64,000 nucleotides of DNA, from contig NZ_BMWT01000001.1 of NCBI RefSeq assembly GCF_014651375.1, positions 1-64,000 on the forward strand, in the 5' to 3' direction. Every line of letters starts with the position of its first letter. Position 1 is the stretch's first letter. The notes under the pieces were generated by a model. The model was not told the DNA's origin. It saw only the letters and a program-made list of their open reading frames with translations, and made no database searches. Below, one piece after another: positions 52,975-62,442 of the stretch. The position numbers and the translations under genes are program-made. The stretch is from Tateyamaria omphalii (GTDB lineage: Bacteria; Pseudomonadota; Alphaproteobacteria; Rhodobacterales; Rhodobacteraceae).

Positions 52975-53817
52975 ATGAAACTCGTAAGATACGGTGACGC
53001 AGGTCACGAAAAACCCGGCCTCATGGACGGCGAGACGCTCCGCGACCTCAGCGGCCACATCGACGACATCCACGGCGCCACGCTCGACGACGCCACCCTC
53101 GACAAGCTCCGCGCCATCGACCCGGCCACCCTGCCTCCTGTCGACGGTTCGCCAAGGATCGGCCCTTGCGTCGGCAATATCGGCAAGTTTCTTTGCATCG
53201 GTCTGAACTACTCCGACCACGCCGCCGAACAGGGCCTGCCGATCCCCGAACACCCCATCCTGTTCTTCAAGGCGAACTCCGCCATCGTAGGCCCCAATGA
53301 CGACGTGGTCATGCCGCGCGGCTCACAACGCACCGATTGGGAAGTCGAACTGGGCGCCGTCATCGGCAAGACGTGCAAATACGTCTCCAAGGACGACGCG
53401 CTCGACTACGTGGCGGGCTACTGCATCGTTAACGACGTGTCCGAACGCGAATTCCAACAGAACCTCACGGGTCAGTGGACAAAGGGCAAATCCTGCGACA
53501 CCTATGGACCTTCGGGTCCGTATCTCGTCACACGCGACGAAATCGAAGACCCGCAAGCGCTCGACATGTCGCTGTCGGTCAACGGCAAGCGGATGCAGAC
53601 CGGGAACACATCGACCATGATCTTCTCCGTGGCCGAGATCATCGAACATCTCAGCCACCTCTTCACCCTGCACCCCGGCGACGTGATCAGCACCGGCACG
53701 CCCCCCGGTGTGGGCGACGGGATGAACCCCAAAACCTACCTCAAGGTGGGTGACGTGATGGAGCTGGAAATCGCAGGCCTCGGCACCCAACGGCAAGAGG
53801 TGAAGCAAGATGCCTGA
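52975..53817 (+). CDS. FAH-family hydrolase, 2,4-diketo-3-deoxy-L-fuconate hydrolase-like
   Basis: This 280-residue fumarylacetoacetate-hydrolase-fold enzyme has an N-terminal cap (about 1-65) and a core starting KFLCIGLNYSDHAAEQG at 71-87. Metal ligands are Glu123 and Glu125 in DWEVELGAVIG and Asp154 in IVNDVSEREF. The tail STGTPPGVGDGMNP near 238-251 is conserved. It would cleave a 2,4-diketo acid, for example to pyruvate plus lactate or glycolate. The start at 52975 has AGAGGACA upstream. Its end overlaps the next gene by 8 bases. Confidence 0.88.
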   Translation: MKLVRYGDAGHEKPGLMDGETLRDLSGHIDDIHGATLDDATLDKLRAIDPATLPPVDGSPRIGPCVGNIGKFLCIGLNYSDHAAEQGLPIPEHPILFFKANSAIVGPNDDVVMPRGSQRTDWEVELGAVIGKTCKYVSKDDALDYVAGYCIVNDVSEREFQQNLTGQWTKGKSCDTYGPSGPYLVTRDEIEDPQALDMSLSVNGKRMQTGNTSTMIFSVAEIIEHLSHLFTLHPGDVISTGTPPGVGDGMNPKTYLKVGDVMELEIAGLGTQRQEVKQDA

Positions 53818-54742
53818 TCTTCTGCAAATCGGCGGTATCACGGACGACATGCGCGACCGTCTGTCGGAACGTTTCACCATCCACCAAGCCACCGGCGACT
53901 ACCCGGCTGATGCGATCACCCATATCGTGACCAACGGCCATGACGGCGTGCCCGCCGACATCCTCGCCAAATGCACGAACGCCAAGGTCGCCGCCAGCTA
54001 CGGCGTGGGATACGACGCCATCGACACTGGCGCTTGCGTGGCACGCGGCATCATCGTCACCCACACGCCCGACGTCCTCAACGCCGAAGTCGCGACCACA
54101 GCCGTCATGCTCATGCTCACCAGCTTCCGCAATTTCCTGTCGGATGAAGCGCACGCCCGCTCCGGCAACTGGGAAACCCAAGGCAACGCCCCGCTGTCGC
54201 GCAGCGCCGACAACCGGCGCGTTGGCATCCTTGGCCTCGGCCGTATCGGGCAAGCCATCGCGGACAAGCTCAAGGCGTTCGACGCCGAAATCCACTACCA
54301 CACACGCAGCGAAAAGGACGTGCCCTACACCTACCATGCCAACCTCGTGGACATGGCAAAGGCCGTCGAGGTGATCATCTGTATCACCCCCGGCGGCCCT
54401 TCGACCCATCACATCGTCAACGCTGACGTGATCGAAGCTCTGGGACCGGAGGGCACCCTCATCAATGTTTCGCGCGGTTCGGTGATTGACGAGGCGGCAA
54501 TGGTTTCCGCCCTGCAATCAGGCAAACTCGGCTACGCTGCATTGGACGTGTTCGAGGAAGAGCCGAAAATCCCTGACGCACTCAAGACCATGTCCAACGT
54601 GGTCCTGCTGCCCCACGTAGGCAGTGCTACACATGAGACGCGGGCAGCCATGGGCGCCTTGGTGGTCGATAACCTGATCAGCCATCTCGACACCGGACGC
54701 GTCCTCACGTCAGTCCCGGAAACCGCGCATCTCAATGGCTAA
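53810..54742 (+). CDS. D-2-hydroxyacid dehydrogenase (GhrB-type)
   Basis: This 310-residue NAD(P)-dependent dehydrogenase has [14 protein letters not shown] near 63-76 in the catalytic part. The cofactor loop is [16 protein letters not shown] near 141-156 and the catalytic arginine is in [10 protein letters not shown] near 220-229. The C-terminal Glu/His pair includes [13 protein letters not shown] near 268-280. It probably reduces glyoxylate, hydroxypyruvate or a similar 2-oxo product of the hydrolase. It overlaps both neighbours by 8 bases, which implies strong coupling. Confidence 0.88.
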   Translation: MPDLLQIGGITDDMRDRLSERFTIHQATGDYPADAITHIVTNGHDGVPADILAKCTNAKVAASYGVGYDAIDTGACVARGIIVTHTPDVLNAEVATTAVMLMLTSFRNFLSDEAHARSGNWETQGNAPLSRSADNRRVGILGLGRIGQAIADKLKAFDAEIHYHTRSEKDVPYTYHANLVDMAKAVEVIICITPGGPSTHHIVNADVIEALGPEGTLINVSRGSVIDEAAMVSALQSGKLGYAALDVFEEEPKIPDALKTMSNVVLLPHVGSATHETRAAMGALVVDNLISHLDTGRVLTSVPETAHLNG

Positions 54743-55823
54743 GATCACCGATGTCAAAGCCCGGCTATTCGCCGTGCCGCTCGACGAAATCCTCGTTGAT
54801 GCCAAGCATGGCGATCACAGCCATTTCCATCTGATCACGGCCACGGTCTTGTTGGACGATGGGCGCACGGGCACCGGGTATACCTACAACGGCGGGCGTG
54901 GCGGACACGCAACGGCGGCAATGATCACCCACGACCTCGCGCCATTCCTGATCGGGCAGAACGCGGAGAATGTCGAAGCGCTGACTCATACCATGGACGA
55001 ACACCTGCACTATGTGGGGCGCGGCGGCATCCTGTCCTTCGCCATCTCCGCCGTCGACATTGCGCTCTGGGACGCACGGCTCAAAGGCACAGGGCAGTCT
55101 CTCGTTCAGGCCGCAGGCGGCGTATCTGACCGTTGCAAAGCCTATGCAGGCGGCATCGACCTGGGCTTTGACCTGCCCAAGCTATTGGGCAGCATCCGGG
55201 GCTATCTCGCGCGCGGGCACAACGCAGTCAAAATCAAGATCGGCCAACCGACCGAGGCCGAGGACGTGGAACGGATCAAGGCCGTCCGCGATCTCATTGG
55301 CCCCGATATCACCTTCATGATCGACGCGAACTACTCGATGACGACCGATCAGGCGATCGGCCTCGCCAACGCGGTCAAGGACCAGAACATCACCTGGTTT
55401 GAAGAGCCCATCGAACCCGACCATTTCGAGAGCTTTGCCCGTATACGGGAAGCCACAGGAATGGCGGTGGCCCAAGGCGAGAACCTGCACACGATGCACG
55501 AGTTTCGTCGCGCCTTACCACATGTCGATTTCATTCAACCCGACGCGTCCAATTGCCTGGGCATCACCGGATGGCTGCAGGTGGCAAAGATGGCTCAAGA
55601 GGCTGGTGTCCCTGTCTGCAGTCATGGAATGCAGGAACTACATGTATCATTGGTCTCCAGCCAACCACATGGTGGTTGGCTCGAAGTGCACAGCTTTCCC
55701 ATCGATCAATATACAACCCAACCGTTGGTGATCGAAAATCACCTTGCCGTGGCGCCACAGCGTCCGGGTATCGGGGTGACCTTTGATTGGGGTAAACTGG
55801 GACCGCATGAAGTGATGATGTAG
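54735..55823 (+). CDS. Enolase-superfamily sugar-acid dehydratase/racemase (mandelate racemase subgroup)
   Basis: This 362-residue enzyme is built on the enolase template: N-terminal capping domain (about 1-125) and barrel (about 130-345). The mandelate-racemase subgroup set is complete. It comprises Lys166/Lys168 in VKIKIG, metal ligands Asp197 (IDAN), Glu223 (FEEP) and Glu249 (QGEN), and the Asp270-His297 dyad in QPDASN and CSHGM. Likely reactions are dehydration of an aldarate or aldonate (for example galactarate/talarate or fuconate) or racemisation. It is a second, structurally unrelated dehydratase in the same operon as the IlvD-type one. Confidence 0.88.
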   Translation: MAKITDVKARLFAVPLDEILVDAKHGDHSHFHLITATVLLDDGRTGTGYTYNGGRGGHATAAMITHDLAPFLIGQNAENVEALTHTMDEHLHYVGRGGILSFAISAVDIALWDARLKGTGQSLVQAAGGVSDRCKAYAGGIDLGFDLPKLLGSIRGYLARGHNAVKIKIGQPTEAEDVERIKAVRDLIGPDITFMIDANYSMTTDQAIGLANAVKDQNITWFEEPIEPDHFESFARIREATGMAVAQGENLHTMHEFRRALPHVDFIQPDASNCLGITGWLQVAKMAQEAGVPVCSHGMQELHVSLVSSQPHGGWLEVHSFPIDQYTTQPLVIENHLAVAPQRPGIGVTFDWGKLGPHEVMM

Positions 55824-55838
55824 GACTATGGCCAACGG

Positions 55839-56789
55839 ATGCCGGGACAACTGGCGTTTCAGCTGATGATGCAGAACCCCGAACATCGCCCGAAAAAGAT
55901 GCGGACTGCCAGCGACCATCATCGACGCATTGAGCGTGTTGTCGATGTGATCCGCAACCACCCCGAACACCCGTTCACGGTCAAGGAGCTTTGTAAGCAA
56001 GCAGCGTTTTCCGAGTTTCATTTCCATCGCGTTTTCAAAGCTGTAACCGGAGAAACCGTGGCGCAGTGCATTATCCGTCTGCGATTGGAGATGGCGACCA
56101 GCGCCCTGATTTATCGACGTCGAACTTCGATCACTGACATCGCGCTGACATGTGGGTTTTCCAGCAGCGCAAATTTCTCCAAGGCTTTTCGGAAAGCCTA
56201 TGATTGCTCGCCAACACAGTATCGGCGTAATCACCCTGCTGACTTCAGACTCCGCAGGATAGGAAAAGTCAAACGAACAACACCCGTTTATCCAAGCGAC
56301 ATGAGCGTCGATATCGAAATCAGGACCGTGCCGCAGCGCAGAGTAGCAAGCCTCCGGCTAGTTGGCGCGTACACTCATGCCAGCATCAGCGGCTTGTACA
56401 GTGATCTGGCCAAGTGGCATCAATCTGCCCTTGGGCGACCTCCACCGGACGAGACAATCAGTATCACTTGGTCCGATTCTGCCTTGGCAGATCAGGACAC
56501 CTGGCGTCTGGATGCCTGCTATGAGGTTCCCGAGGGAACGAACGCAACTGGCCAAGTCATGCTACGTACCCTCGCAGGGGGACGCGTTGCATGCCTGACA
56601 ACGGCGATACCAGAAACAAAAATGCATCGCATCTCGGAGTGTTGGGATTGGTTGTTTTCTGACTGGTTGCCAAAATCTGGCTACGAGCCCGCCAATCAAC
56701 CTGCCTATGAGGTGTATTGCCGGGCGCGGGCGCAAACTGGTTTCGATGTCACGCTTTGTCTTCCCTTGGCAAACAAATGCGGAGCATGA
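55839..56789 (+). CDS. AraC-family regulator with GyrI-like domain
   Basis: This 316-residue protein is an AraC/XylS DNA-binding domain at the front (about 25-128: PFTVKELCKQAAFSEFHFHR, then SITDIALTCGFSSSANFSKA) joined to a GyrI-like effector domain (about 150-316, opening VDIEIRTVPQRRVASLRLVG). Rob/BltR-like proteins of this layout sense small hydrophobic compounds. Starts at 55866 or 55899 are also possible. It follows the enolase-type gene after 15 bases and overlaps the TrmO-like gene in ATGA. Confidence 0.87.
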   Translation: MPGQLAFQLMMQNPEHRPKKMRTASDHHRRIERVVDVIRNHPEHPFTVKELCKQAAFSEFHFHRVFKAVTGETVAQCIIRLRLEMATSALIYRRRTSITDIALTCGFSSSANFSKAFRKAYDCSPTQYRRNHPADFRLRRIGKVKRTTPVYPSDMSVDIEIRTVPQRRVASLRLVGAYTHASISGLYSDLAKWHQSALGRPPPDETISITWSDSALADQDTWRLDACYEVPEGTNATGQVMLRTLAGGRVACLTTAIPETKMHRISECWDWLFSDWLPKSGYEPANQPAYEVYCRARAQTGFDVTLCLPLANKCGA

Positions 56790-57271
56790 CCATGAGCAGC
56801 ACCTACAAACTCAACCCTATCGGACAATGCGAGATGATCGACGGACAATTCGCAGTGCGATTGACACCCAATGTCCGGCTTGGCCTGAAAGGATTGCACG
56901 GCTTCAGCCATGCCATCGCCCTGTGGTGGGCCCATGAAACAGACAGTCAGGAACAGCGCGCGCGCCTGACCATCATGTCGCCATATACGTCGGCATCCGG
57001 CGAATTGGGTGTGTTCTCTACTCGGTCGGAAGCACGCCCAAACCCAATAGGACTGTCGGTTTTTTCGATCGCGTCAATCGACTTGGAAGCGGGGATCGTG
57101 TTTTCCCACTACTTCGACATGCTGCCCGAAACACCCATTCTTGACCTCAAGCCATACTTCCCAGCCTCAGATCGTGTTGAGAATGCAAGCGTTCCCGACC
57201 ATTTCAGCCACTGGCCGAATTCATTGGAAGCATCAGCTGGTTTCGACTGGGAAAAGGAATTCACAGCGTAG
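56786..57271 (+). CDS. TrmO/TsaA-like protein
   Basis: This 161-residue protein has the TsaA (YaeB/VirR) fold marks: STRSEARPNPIGLSVFSIA near 77-95, with the conserved Arg-Pro-Asn-Pro-Ile-Gly. ILDLKPYFPASDRVEN near 116-131 corresponds to the DIKPY motif. TrmO N-methylates t6A37 of tRNA-Thr using SAM. This shorter form, single-domain and paired with a regulator, may do that or another methyl transfer. ATG 56786 overlaps the AraC stop. Confidence 0.78.
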   Translation: MTMSSTYKLNPIGQCEMIDGQFAVRLTPNVRLGLKGLHGFSHAIALWWAHETDSQEQRARLTIMSPYTSASGELGVFSTRSEARPNPIGLSVFSIASIDLEAGIVFSHYFDMLPETPILDLKPYFPASDRVENASVPDHFSHWPNSLEASAGFDWEKEFTA

Positions 57272-57330
57272 CGGATGGTTCGTCCATCCGCCTGTGTCAT
57301 CTTACGCTCCGATATTCGGACTCCAAAAAG

Positions 57331-57360
57331 AGCGCACGGTGGGGCACCCCACCGTGCGCT
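57331..57360 (-). terminator. Strong bidirectional hairpin terminator
   Basis: A perfect 14-base stem, AGCGCACGGTGGGG / CCCCACCGTGCGCT, with a 2-base loop is flanked by AAAAAG on the left and TTTGATTATTT on the right. It lies 4 bases past the ctpA stop. It can end ctpA transcription and also the convergent sugar-acid operon. Confidence 0.88.
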
Positions 57361-57364
57361 TTGA

Positions 57365-58726
57365 TTATTTGGAGCTTGTTCTGCGGTCTTCTTCGACCGG
57401 CCCGAGCGCGTTTAGACCTTTCAGGATATCGATGGCATAGGCCAGCTGGTAATCCTCTTCCCGCAGGTCGGCAGCCGCCTGGGCCTTGGCGCGGTCCTCC
57501 TCGATCTGGCGAACCTGATCGTCGGTCAAAGAGTCGTTGTCGAGGCTGCCGCGCAGATCGCCTTCCGTGCGGGGTCCAACTGCACTTGCAGGTTCATCCT
57601 CTTCCTCGGCAGGGCGACGACGTGGCTGCTCAACGATGATGTCAGGGCTTACGCCCAGCGCCTGAATCGATCGGCCGGACGGCGTGTAGTAGCGCGCGGT
57701 CGTCAAGCGCATGGCACCTTCACCGCGCAGCGGCATCACGGTCTGAACCGAACCCTTGCCAAAGCTCTTGGTGCCGACCACGATGGCCCGGCGATGGTCC
57801 TGCAGCGCGCCCGCCACAATTTCCGAGGCCGAGGCAGATCCACCATTGATCAGCACAACAATTGGCTTGCCCTGCGCCAGATCACCCGGCGTTGCATTGT
57901 ACCGATCTCCATCCACCGGGTCGCGGCCACGGGTCGATACGATCTCGCCTTCCTCCAGAAACGCATCCGACACGCGAATGGCTTGTGTCAGCAGACCACC
58001 AGGGTTGTTCCGCAAATCCAGAACAAATCCATTGACGTTGTTCATCCCGCCGAGAGTTTCGACCTCTTCTTCCAACTTTGAAACCAGATTTGGCGTTGTT
58101 TTGTCGTTGAAAGTGGTCACACGCAGCACGACGGTATCGCCTTGGGTCCGGGTACGCACCGCCTGCAGCTCAATAGTGTCCCGAATGATCGACACGTCAA
58201 AGGGCTCGCTCTCACCTTCTCTTACAACCGTGATGATGATCTCGGACCCGACCGGGCCGCGCATCCGATCCACTGCCACGTCGAGCGTCAGACCCAACAT
58301 CGATTCACCATCAACATGGGTGATGAAATCGCCTGCTTCGATCCCAGCCTCAGCGGCGGGGGTGCTGTCGATGGGCGACACGACCTTGATGAAACCTTCT
58401 TCCTGGGTCACTTCGATGCCCAAACCGCCAAACTCACCCCGCGTCTGCACCTGCATCTGTGCGGCGTCATCGGGCGACAGATAGCTTGAATGCGGATCAA
58501 GCGATGTCAGCATGCCATCAATGGCCGCTTCGATCAGTTCCCCGGGCTCAACATCCTCGACGTATTGGTTCCGTATGCGTTCAAAGATGTCGCCGAACAA
58601 ATCCAACTGCTCGTAAACAGTCGCATTCGACGCACTTTCCTGCGCCAGAAGAGGTCCTGCGACCTGCGTCGTGGCGATTGCACCTGCCATCGTTCCGCCC
58701 AAGGCGGCCATCACGAATTTCTTCAT
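57365..58726 (-). CDS. ctpA: Carboxy-terminal processing protease CtpA (S41)
   Basis: This 453-residue periplasmic serine protease carries a signal or anchor (about 1-29), a PDZ domain at about 90-170 (GGLGIEVTQEEGFIKVVSPI) and the S41 catalytic domain. The nucleophile Ser is within NGGSASASEIVAG (about 294-306) and the general-base Lys324 in GTKSFGKGSVQT. The C-terminal region (about 375-453) is acidic and low-complexity. It trims or degrades exported proteins and cell-wall enzymes. It lies 6 bases behind the EnvC-like gene. Confidence 0.92.
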   Translation of the reverse strand: MKKFVMAALGGTMAGAIATTQVAGPLLAQESASNATVYEQLDLFGDIFERIRNQYVEDVEPGELIEAAIDGMLTSLDPHSSYLSPDDAAQMQVQTRGEFGGLGIEVTQEEGFIKVVSPIDSTPAAEAGIEAGDFITHVDGESMLGLTLDVAVDRMRGPVGSEIIITVVREGESEPFDVSIIRDTIELQAVRTRTQGDTVVLRVTTFNDKTTPNLVSKLEEEVETLGGMNNVNGFVLDLRNNPGGLLTQAIRVSDAFLEEGEIVSTRGRDPVDGDRYNATPGDLAQGKPIVVLINGGSASASEIVAGALQDHRRAIVVGTKSFGKGSVQTVMPLRGEGAMRLTTARYYTPSGRSIQALGVSPDIIVEQPRRRPAEEEDEPASAVGPRTEGDLRGSLDNDSLTDDQVRQIEEDRAKAQAAADLREEDYQLAYAIDILKGLNALGPVEEDRRTSSK

Positions 58727-58732
58727 TCCAGC

Positions 58733-59857
58733 TTATCCATCCTGTTCGGTGCTGAACCACGTGAGAGGGTCCATTGGCACATTATTCTCTCTTACTTCTA
58801 TATAGAGCGTTTCCGAGCGGTCAGTACCACCCCCTTCACCACCTGTTGATGTGCCATTTTGTGCCGGAAACCCGCCCATCAGGCCCAAAGGCGTGCTTGC
58901 TGCGATAATCTGTCCCGTCTTACCATAGCTGACAGCCATCCCCGCAAGGATGATCAAGGTCTCTGGTCGAGGCTCAAGAATGGTGACAGAGCCAAAGTCC
59001 AGAAGCGGCCCGACATAGCGCAATGTAGCTGCAGTTGGTGACGTCACCAACGTGCCGGGGCGGGTCGCCAACAAGATGCCAGGACGGGTGATGCCCGCGG
59101 CATCCGGCTCTCCTGAACGTCGCAGGATCACACCACGCGCGGGCATTGGAAATTCACCGATCAGGTCATCAATCTGCGGAGGTGTCCAACCTGCGTCCCC
59201 TTCAGCGATGCTGGCCAATCCACTCGAAAACGCATCCAGAGTTTCCGCCGACGCGATCAGGATCGCGGTCCGCACCGGGTCTTCGGTAAACCGTTGAGGC
59301 AGATCCGTCCGTTCTGCCATCGCCTGATTGAGCGCCGATCGCGCCGTTTGAACCTCGGATAGCCCGGTTTGCAGCTGCAGTGCCGCCTGCTCCTGCAAAA
59401 CGCGCAAGCTTTCAACATCGTTCAGATCCTGCCGCAACTGGCTGGCACGCTGGTTCAAGGCGGGGGTGAGTTCTGCCAGTAACATCCCCGCACGCGCTGT
59501 TCCGTTAGGACCATCCGGATGCAGAAAGGCAGTCGGTGACTGGCCCGGGCTCAGGGTCTGCAAAACAGCAACAAGCTGCGCAATCTCCGCGTCACGGGCC
59601 TGAAGCTGGCGACGCAACTGCGCCTCTCGTATCGATGCCCGGCGCAACCCTGCCCGCATCGCGGCAAGCCCGGCTTCGTATGCGTGCACAGTATCCGTCA
59701 GGGCACGCACCCGGTCGCGGGCGCTGTCAGCCTCTGATAAACGGACCGAGGCTGCCTCAAGTTGCACACCCGCGTCACGGGCAAGCGCACCAGCGTCTTC
59801 CTGCGCGGACAGAGGCAGCGCAAGACACATCAAAAGGGCTGCAGCCAGACGTCTCAT
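58733..59857 (-). CDS. EnvC-like murein hydrolase activator
   Basis: This 374-residue exported protein has a signal peptide ending in LPLSAQ (about residue 19), a long coiled coil (about 25-190, many A/R/L/E heptads) and a LytM-like C-terminus (about 245-374: LDFGSVTILEPRPETLIILAG). The zinc-binding His/Asp set expected in active LytM enzymes is not seen, so it is probably an activator of amidases rather than a hydrolase. Its start overlaps the gpmI stop (ATGA). This gpmI-envC-ctpA order is common in proteobacteria. Confidence 0.85.
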   Translation of the reverse strand: MRRLAAALLMCLALPLSAQEDAGALARDAGVQLEAASVRLSEADSARDRVRALTDTVHAYEAGLAAMRAGLRRASIREAQLRRQLQARDAEIAQLVAVLQTLSPGQSPTAFLHPDGPNGTARAGMLLAELTPALNQRASQLRQDLNDVESLRVLQEQAALQLQTGLSEVQTARSALNQAMAERTDLPQRFTEDPVRTAILIASAETLDAFSSGLASIAEGDAGWTPPQIDDLIGEFPMPARGVILRRSGEPDAAGITRPGILLATRPGTLVTSPTAATLRYVGPLLDFGSVTILEPRPETLIILAGMAVSYGKTGQIIAASTPLGLMGGFPAQNGTSTGGEGGGTDRSETLYIEVRENNVPMDPLTWFSTEQDG

Positions 59858-61365
59858 GTAATCAGACTGACACCCGTCATTTCTTCCGGTTGCTCCAGGC
59901 CCATCAGCTCCAGGATCGTCGGCGCCAGATCGGCCAACTTGCCATCCGCGATTGTACCTTCAGCACCGATCAACGCCACCGGGACCAGATTGGTGGTATG
60001 GGCCGTGTGCGGGGCGCCTGTTTCGGGGTCGATCATCGTCTCGCAATTCCCATGATCGGCTGTCAGGATCATCGCACCACCTGCCTTTTCAAGTACCGGC
60101 AGAACGCGACCCAGGCCGGTATCCACGGCTTCGCAAGCCGCAATTGCAGCATCCAGATCGCCCGTGTGCCCGACCATGTCCGGGTTGGCATAGTTCACGA
60201 CGATCATATCATAGCCTTCTTCAATGGCCGCAATAAACTTGTCCGTAACTTCAACGGACGACATCTCGGGCTGCAGATCGTAGGTGGCAACGGCAGGAGA
60301 TTTCGGCATCGCGCGATCCTCTCCGGTCTCCGGTTGCTCTTCACCGCCATTCAGGAAGAAGGTGACATGCGGGTACTTCTCGGTCTCGGCCAGCCGGAAC
60401 TGGCGCAGCCCGGCCTTGGCGACCCACGCGCCGAGCGTGTTCACGATCTCGGGCTTTGGATAGACAGTGGTCATGTAAGCGTTGTGCTCTTCCGAATAGT
60501 CCGCCATGCCGATCAGCCCGGACCACTGCGGACGGCCCTCCGGCGCGAAGGCATCAAACCCGGGATCGCCGAGCGCCGCCATGATCTCTCGCGCGCGGTC
60601 GGCCCGGAAATTCAGACAGAACAGCCCATCGCCATCCTTGGCGCCCTTGTAACCGTCCATGACCGTGGCCGGAATGAATTCATCGGTCTTGTCATCGTCA
60701 TAAGCCGCTTCAATAGCCACCTGCGCGTTTTCAGCAATATGCGCATCGGCCCGCACCATCGCGGCAAAGGCCGTTTGAACCCGGTCCCACCGGTTGTCGC
60801 GATCCATCGCAAAATAGCGACCCGTCAACGTTACAATCCGAGCGCCCGCTGGCAGGGCGTCATGCAGCTGCTCAAGATAGGTCAGCGCAGATTTCGGGGC
60901 CACATCGCGCCCATCCGTGATGGCATGGATCAGCACTGGCAGACCTGCATCGGTGCAGGCCTTGGCAGCGGCAACCATGTGGTTGATATGGCCATGCACA
61001 CCACCATCAGACAAAACGCCCATAAGGTGCGCGCGTCCCTCAGCCTCCTTGATCCGTGCAATCCACTCGGTTAGGCGGGGATTGCGGAAAAAGCTGCCGT
61101 CTTCGATCGCCAAGTCAATCTGGCCCAGATCCATCGCCACGACGCGACCGGCACCGATATTGGTGTGGCCCACTTCCGAGTTACCCATCTGACCGCGTGG
61201 CAAACCCACGTCCGGACCATGGGTGATCAGGGTCGCGTGGGAACAGGTGTCCATGATGCGATCAAAGGTCGGTGTCCGGGCAAGCTTTGGTGCATTCCCC
61301 GTTTCATCCTCGCGCAGACCCCAGCCATCCAGAATGCACAAAACAACAGGTTTGGGTGGTGCCAT
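59854..61365 (-). CDS. gpmI: 2,3-bisphosphoglycerate-independent phosphoglycerate mutase
   Basis: This 503-residue manganese enzyme of glycolysis and gluconeogenesis interconverts 3- and 2-phosphoglycerate. The opening VLCILDGWGLRED has the first metal aspartate (Asp13) and the phospho-acceptor Ser63 is in GQMGNSEVGHTNIGAG. HAITDGRDVAPKS near 151-163 and VNYANPDMVGHTGD near 390-403 with TADHGNCE near 435-442 complete the metal sites. Length is normal. It is the first gene of the minus-strand operon. Its promoter shares a 114-base gap with the DUF3291 gene. Confidence 0.95.
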   Translation of the reverse strand: MAPPKPVVLCILDGWGLREDETGNAPKLARTPTFDRIMDTCSHATLITHGPDVGLPRGQMGNSEVGHTNIGAGRVVAMDLGQIDLAIEDGSFFRNPRLTEWIARIKEAEGRAHLMGVLSDGGVHGHINHMVAAAKACTDAGLPVLIHAITDGRDVAPKSALTYLEQLHDALPAGARIVTLTGRYFAMDRDNRWDRVQTAFAAMVRADAHIAENAQVAIEAAYDDDKTDEFIPATVMDGYKGAKDGDGLFCLNFRADRAREIMAALGDPGFDAFAPEGRPQWSGLIGMADYSEEHNAYMTTVYPKPEIVNTLGAWVAKAGLRQFRLAETEKYPHVTFFLNGGEEQPETGEDRAMPKSPAVATYDLQPEMSSVEVTDKFIAAIEEGYDMIVVNYANPDMVGHTGDLDAAIAACEAVDTGLGRVLPVLEKAGGAMILTADHGNCETMIDPETGAPHTAHTTNLVPVALIGAEGTIADGKLADLAPTILELMGLEQPEEMTGVSLIT

Positions 61366-61479
61366 TGCAGGATCCTTCCGATGTATCGTCTGCGTTCTAC
61401 CGCGCGGCCATGCTGTTGGAAAGAAGGCTTGCGCGGCTCATGCGGTGCACTAGGCTTCCGATCTACGGAGGGCGACGGA

Positions 61480-61971
61480 ATGAGCGAACACATGCTGGTG
61501 CACTTGAACGTCGTGCGCCCGGTTGGCCCGTTCAGCGCCAGTCACCCTCATGCGCAATACTTCTTCGGTCAACTGCCCCTGGTCTTTGCCCGGGCCAAGG
61601 CCGATGGCGGGATGTTTTGGCACAATCACGGCGCACGCTTGCCGGATGGGACCTATGGCGACATGGGCGACATCCTTGCCCTGCAAACGGACCGCACCGA
61701 GGATAACTTTCACATCCTGACCATGGCCGGATGGCGTGACGTGCAGGCCATGCACCACTTTGCCTATCGCGATACGCTGCACCGTGAAGGAATGAAAGCC
61801 CTGCGCGATTGGGTGGACAGGTCGGAGGGACCGACAATGGTGATGTGGTGGGCGCCAAAGGGCACGCGGGTCAGCCTTGATGAAGGTTGGGAACGTCTGC
61901 ACCTCTTGCGGCAGAACGGGCCGACCGAACAGGCATTTTCCCTGCAAACGCGCTTTGACCCGCCCGCTTGA
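61480..61971 (+). CDS. DUF3291-type protein
   Basis: This 163-residue cytoplasmic protein starts at ATG 61480 with GGAGG 9 bases upstream. The frame is open far upstream across gpmI, but only this part is protein-like. MLVHLNVVRPVGPFSASHPHA opens it; FHILTMAGWRDVQAMHHFAY and MVMWWAPKGTRVSLDEGWERL are the conserved core of the domain. That core has a ferredoxin-like fold related to antibiotic-biosynthesis monooxygenases. No reaction is known to me. Single gene, divergent from gpmI. Confidence 0.78.
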   Translation: MSEHMLVHLNVVRPVGPFSASHPHAQYFFGQLPLVFARAKADGGMFWHNHGARLPDGTYGDMGDILALQTDRTEDNFHILTMAGWRDVQAMHHFAYRDTLHREGMKALRDWVDRSEGPTMVMWWAPKGTRVSLDEGWERLHLLRQNGPTEQAFSLQTRFDPPA

Positions 61972-62430
61972 TTACGTGATGCGATCCGGCAAGCCACGCC
62001 CATTGTTCCACCAGCGATGGGGATTGTCGCTGTTCGGATCATAGGCGGCACGGCCTGCCCAGTCCTCACGCAGGAAGATGACTGGTTCTTCGTAATGATG
62101 GACCTCCAGAACGGCATCCATCACTTTTTCCAGAACCGCCAGATCGCGCTCGATGGAGATTTTCAACTCGACCATGGGGTAGGTCTCGGTCCCTCCGGCC
62201 TCGAACCCCTCCACATGGGTTGTTGTTGTCGATCCGGGTTCAGGTTGCGCCGTCTCGGCTCCGACGGCCGAGATGCTGGCATTGCGTTGGTAGCGCCCGT
62301 AACTCAGTGGATGCACAGCCATCACCGCATCCAGAATGCGATCCGTGTCTTCGGGCAGGGTCTGGATTTCAAGTGTCCATACGGGAACAAACATGCCGGA
62401 TGCGGCCTTGTAATCGGTGAGTGCTGTCAT
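61972..62430 (-). CDS. Conserved hypothetical protein with YqfO/CutA-like motif
   Basis: This 152-residue protein has a ferredoxin-like pattern: FVPVWTLEIQTLPEDTDRIL near the start and VMDAVLEVHHYEEPVIFL near 103-120. That HxYEEP motif is like the PII/CutA-like insertion of YqfO/NIF3 proteins. The tail is rich in Trp, Asn and Asp. The stop directly abuts the convergent DUF3291 stop. It follows dnaE2 after 12 bases and may be co-transcribed with it. The function is unknown. Confidence 0.65.
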   Translation of the reverse strand: MTALTDYKAASGMFVPVWTLEIQTLPEDTDRILDAVMAVHPLSYGRYQRNASISAVGAETAQPEPGSTTTTHVEGFEAGGTETYPMVELKISIERDLAVLEKVMDAVLEVHHYEEPVIFLREDWAGRAAYDPNSDNPHRWWNNGRGLPDRIT

Positions 62431-62442
62431 TGTGGGGCTCCT

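Noticed and set aside
59536-61074. 512-codon plus-strand frame across gpmI and envC
   Set aside because: It is a shadow of two well-recognised genes. The product is rich in His, Arg and Gly without any domain.
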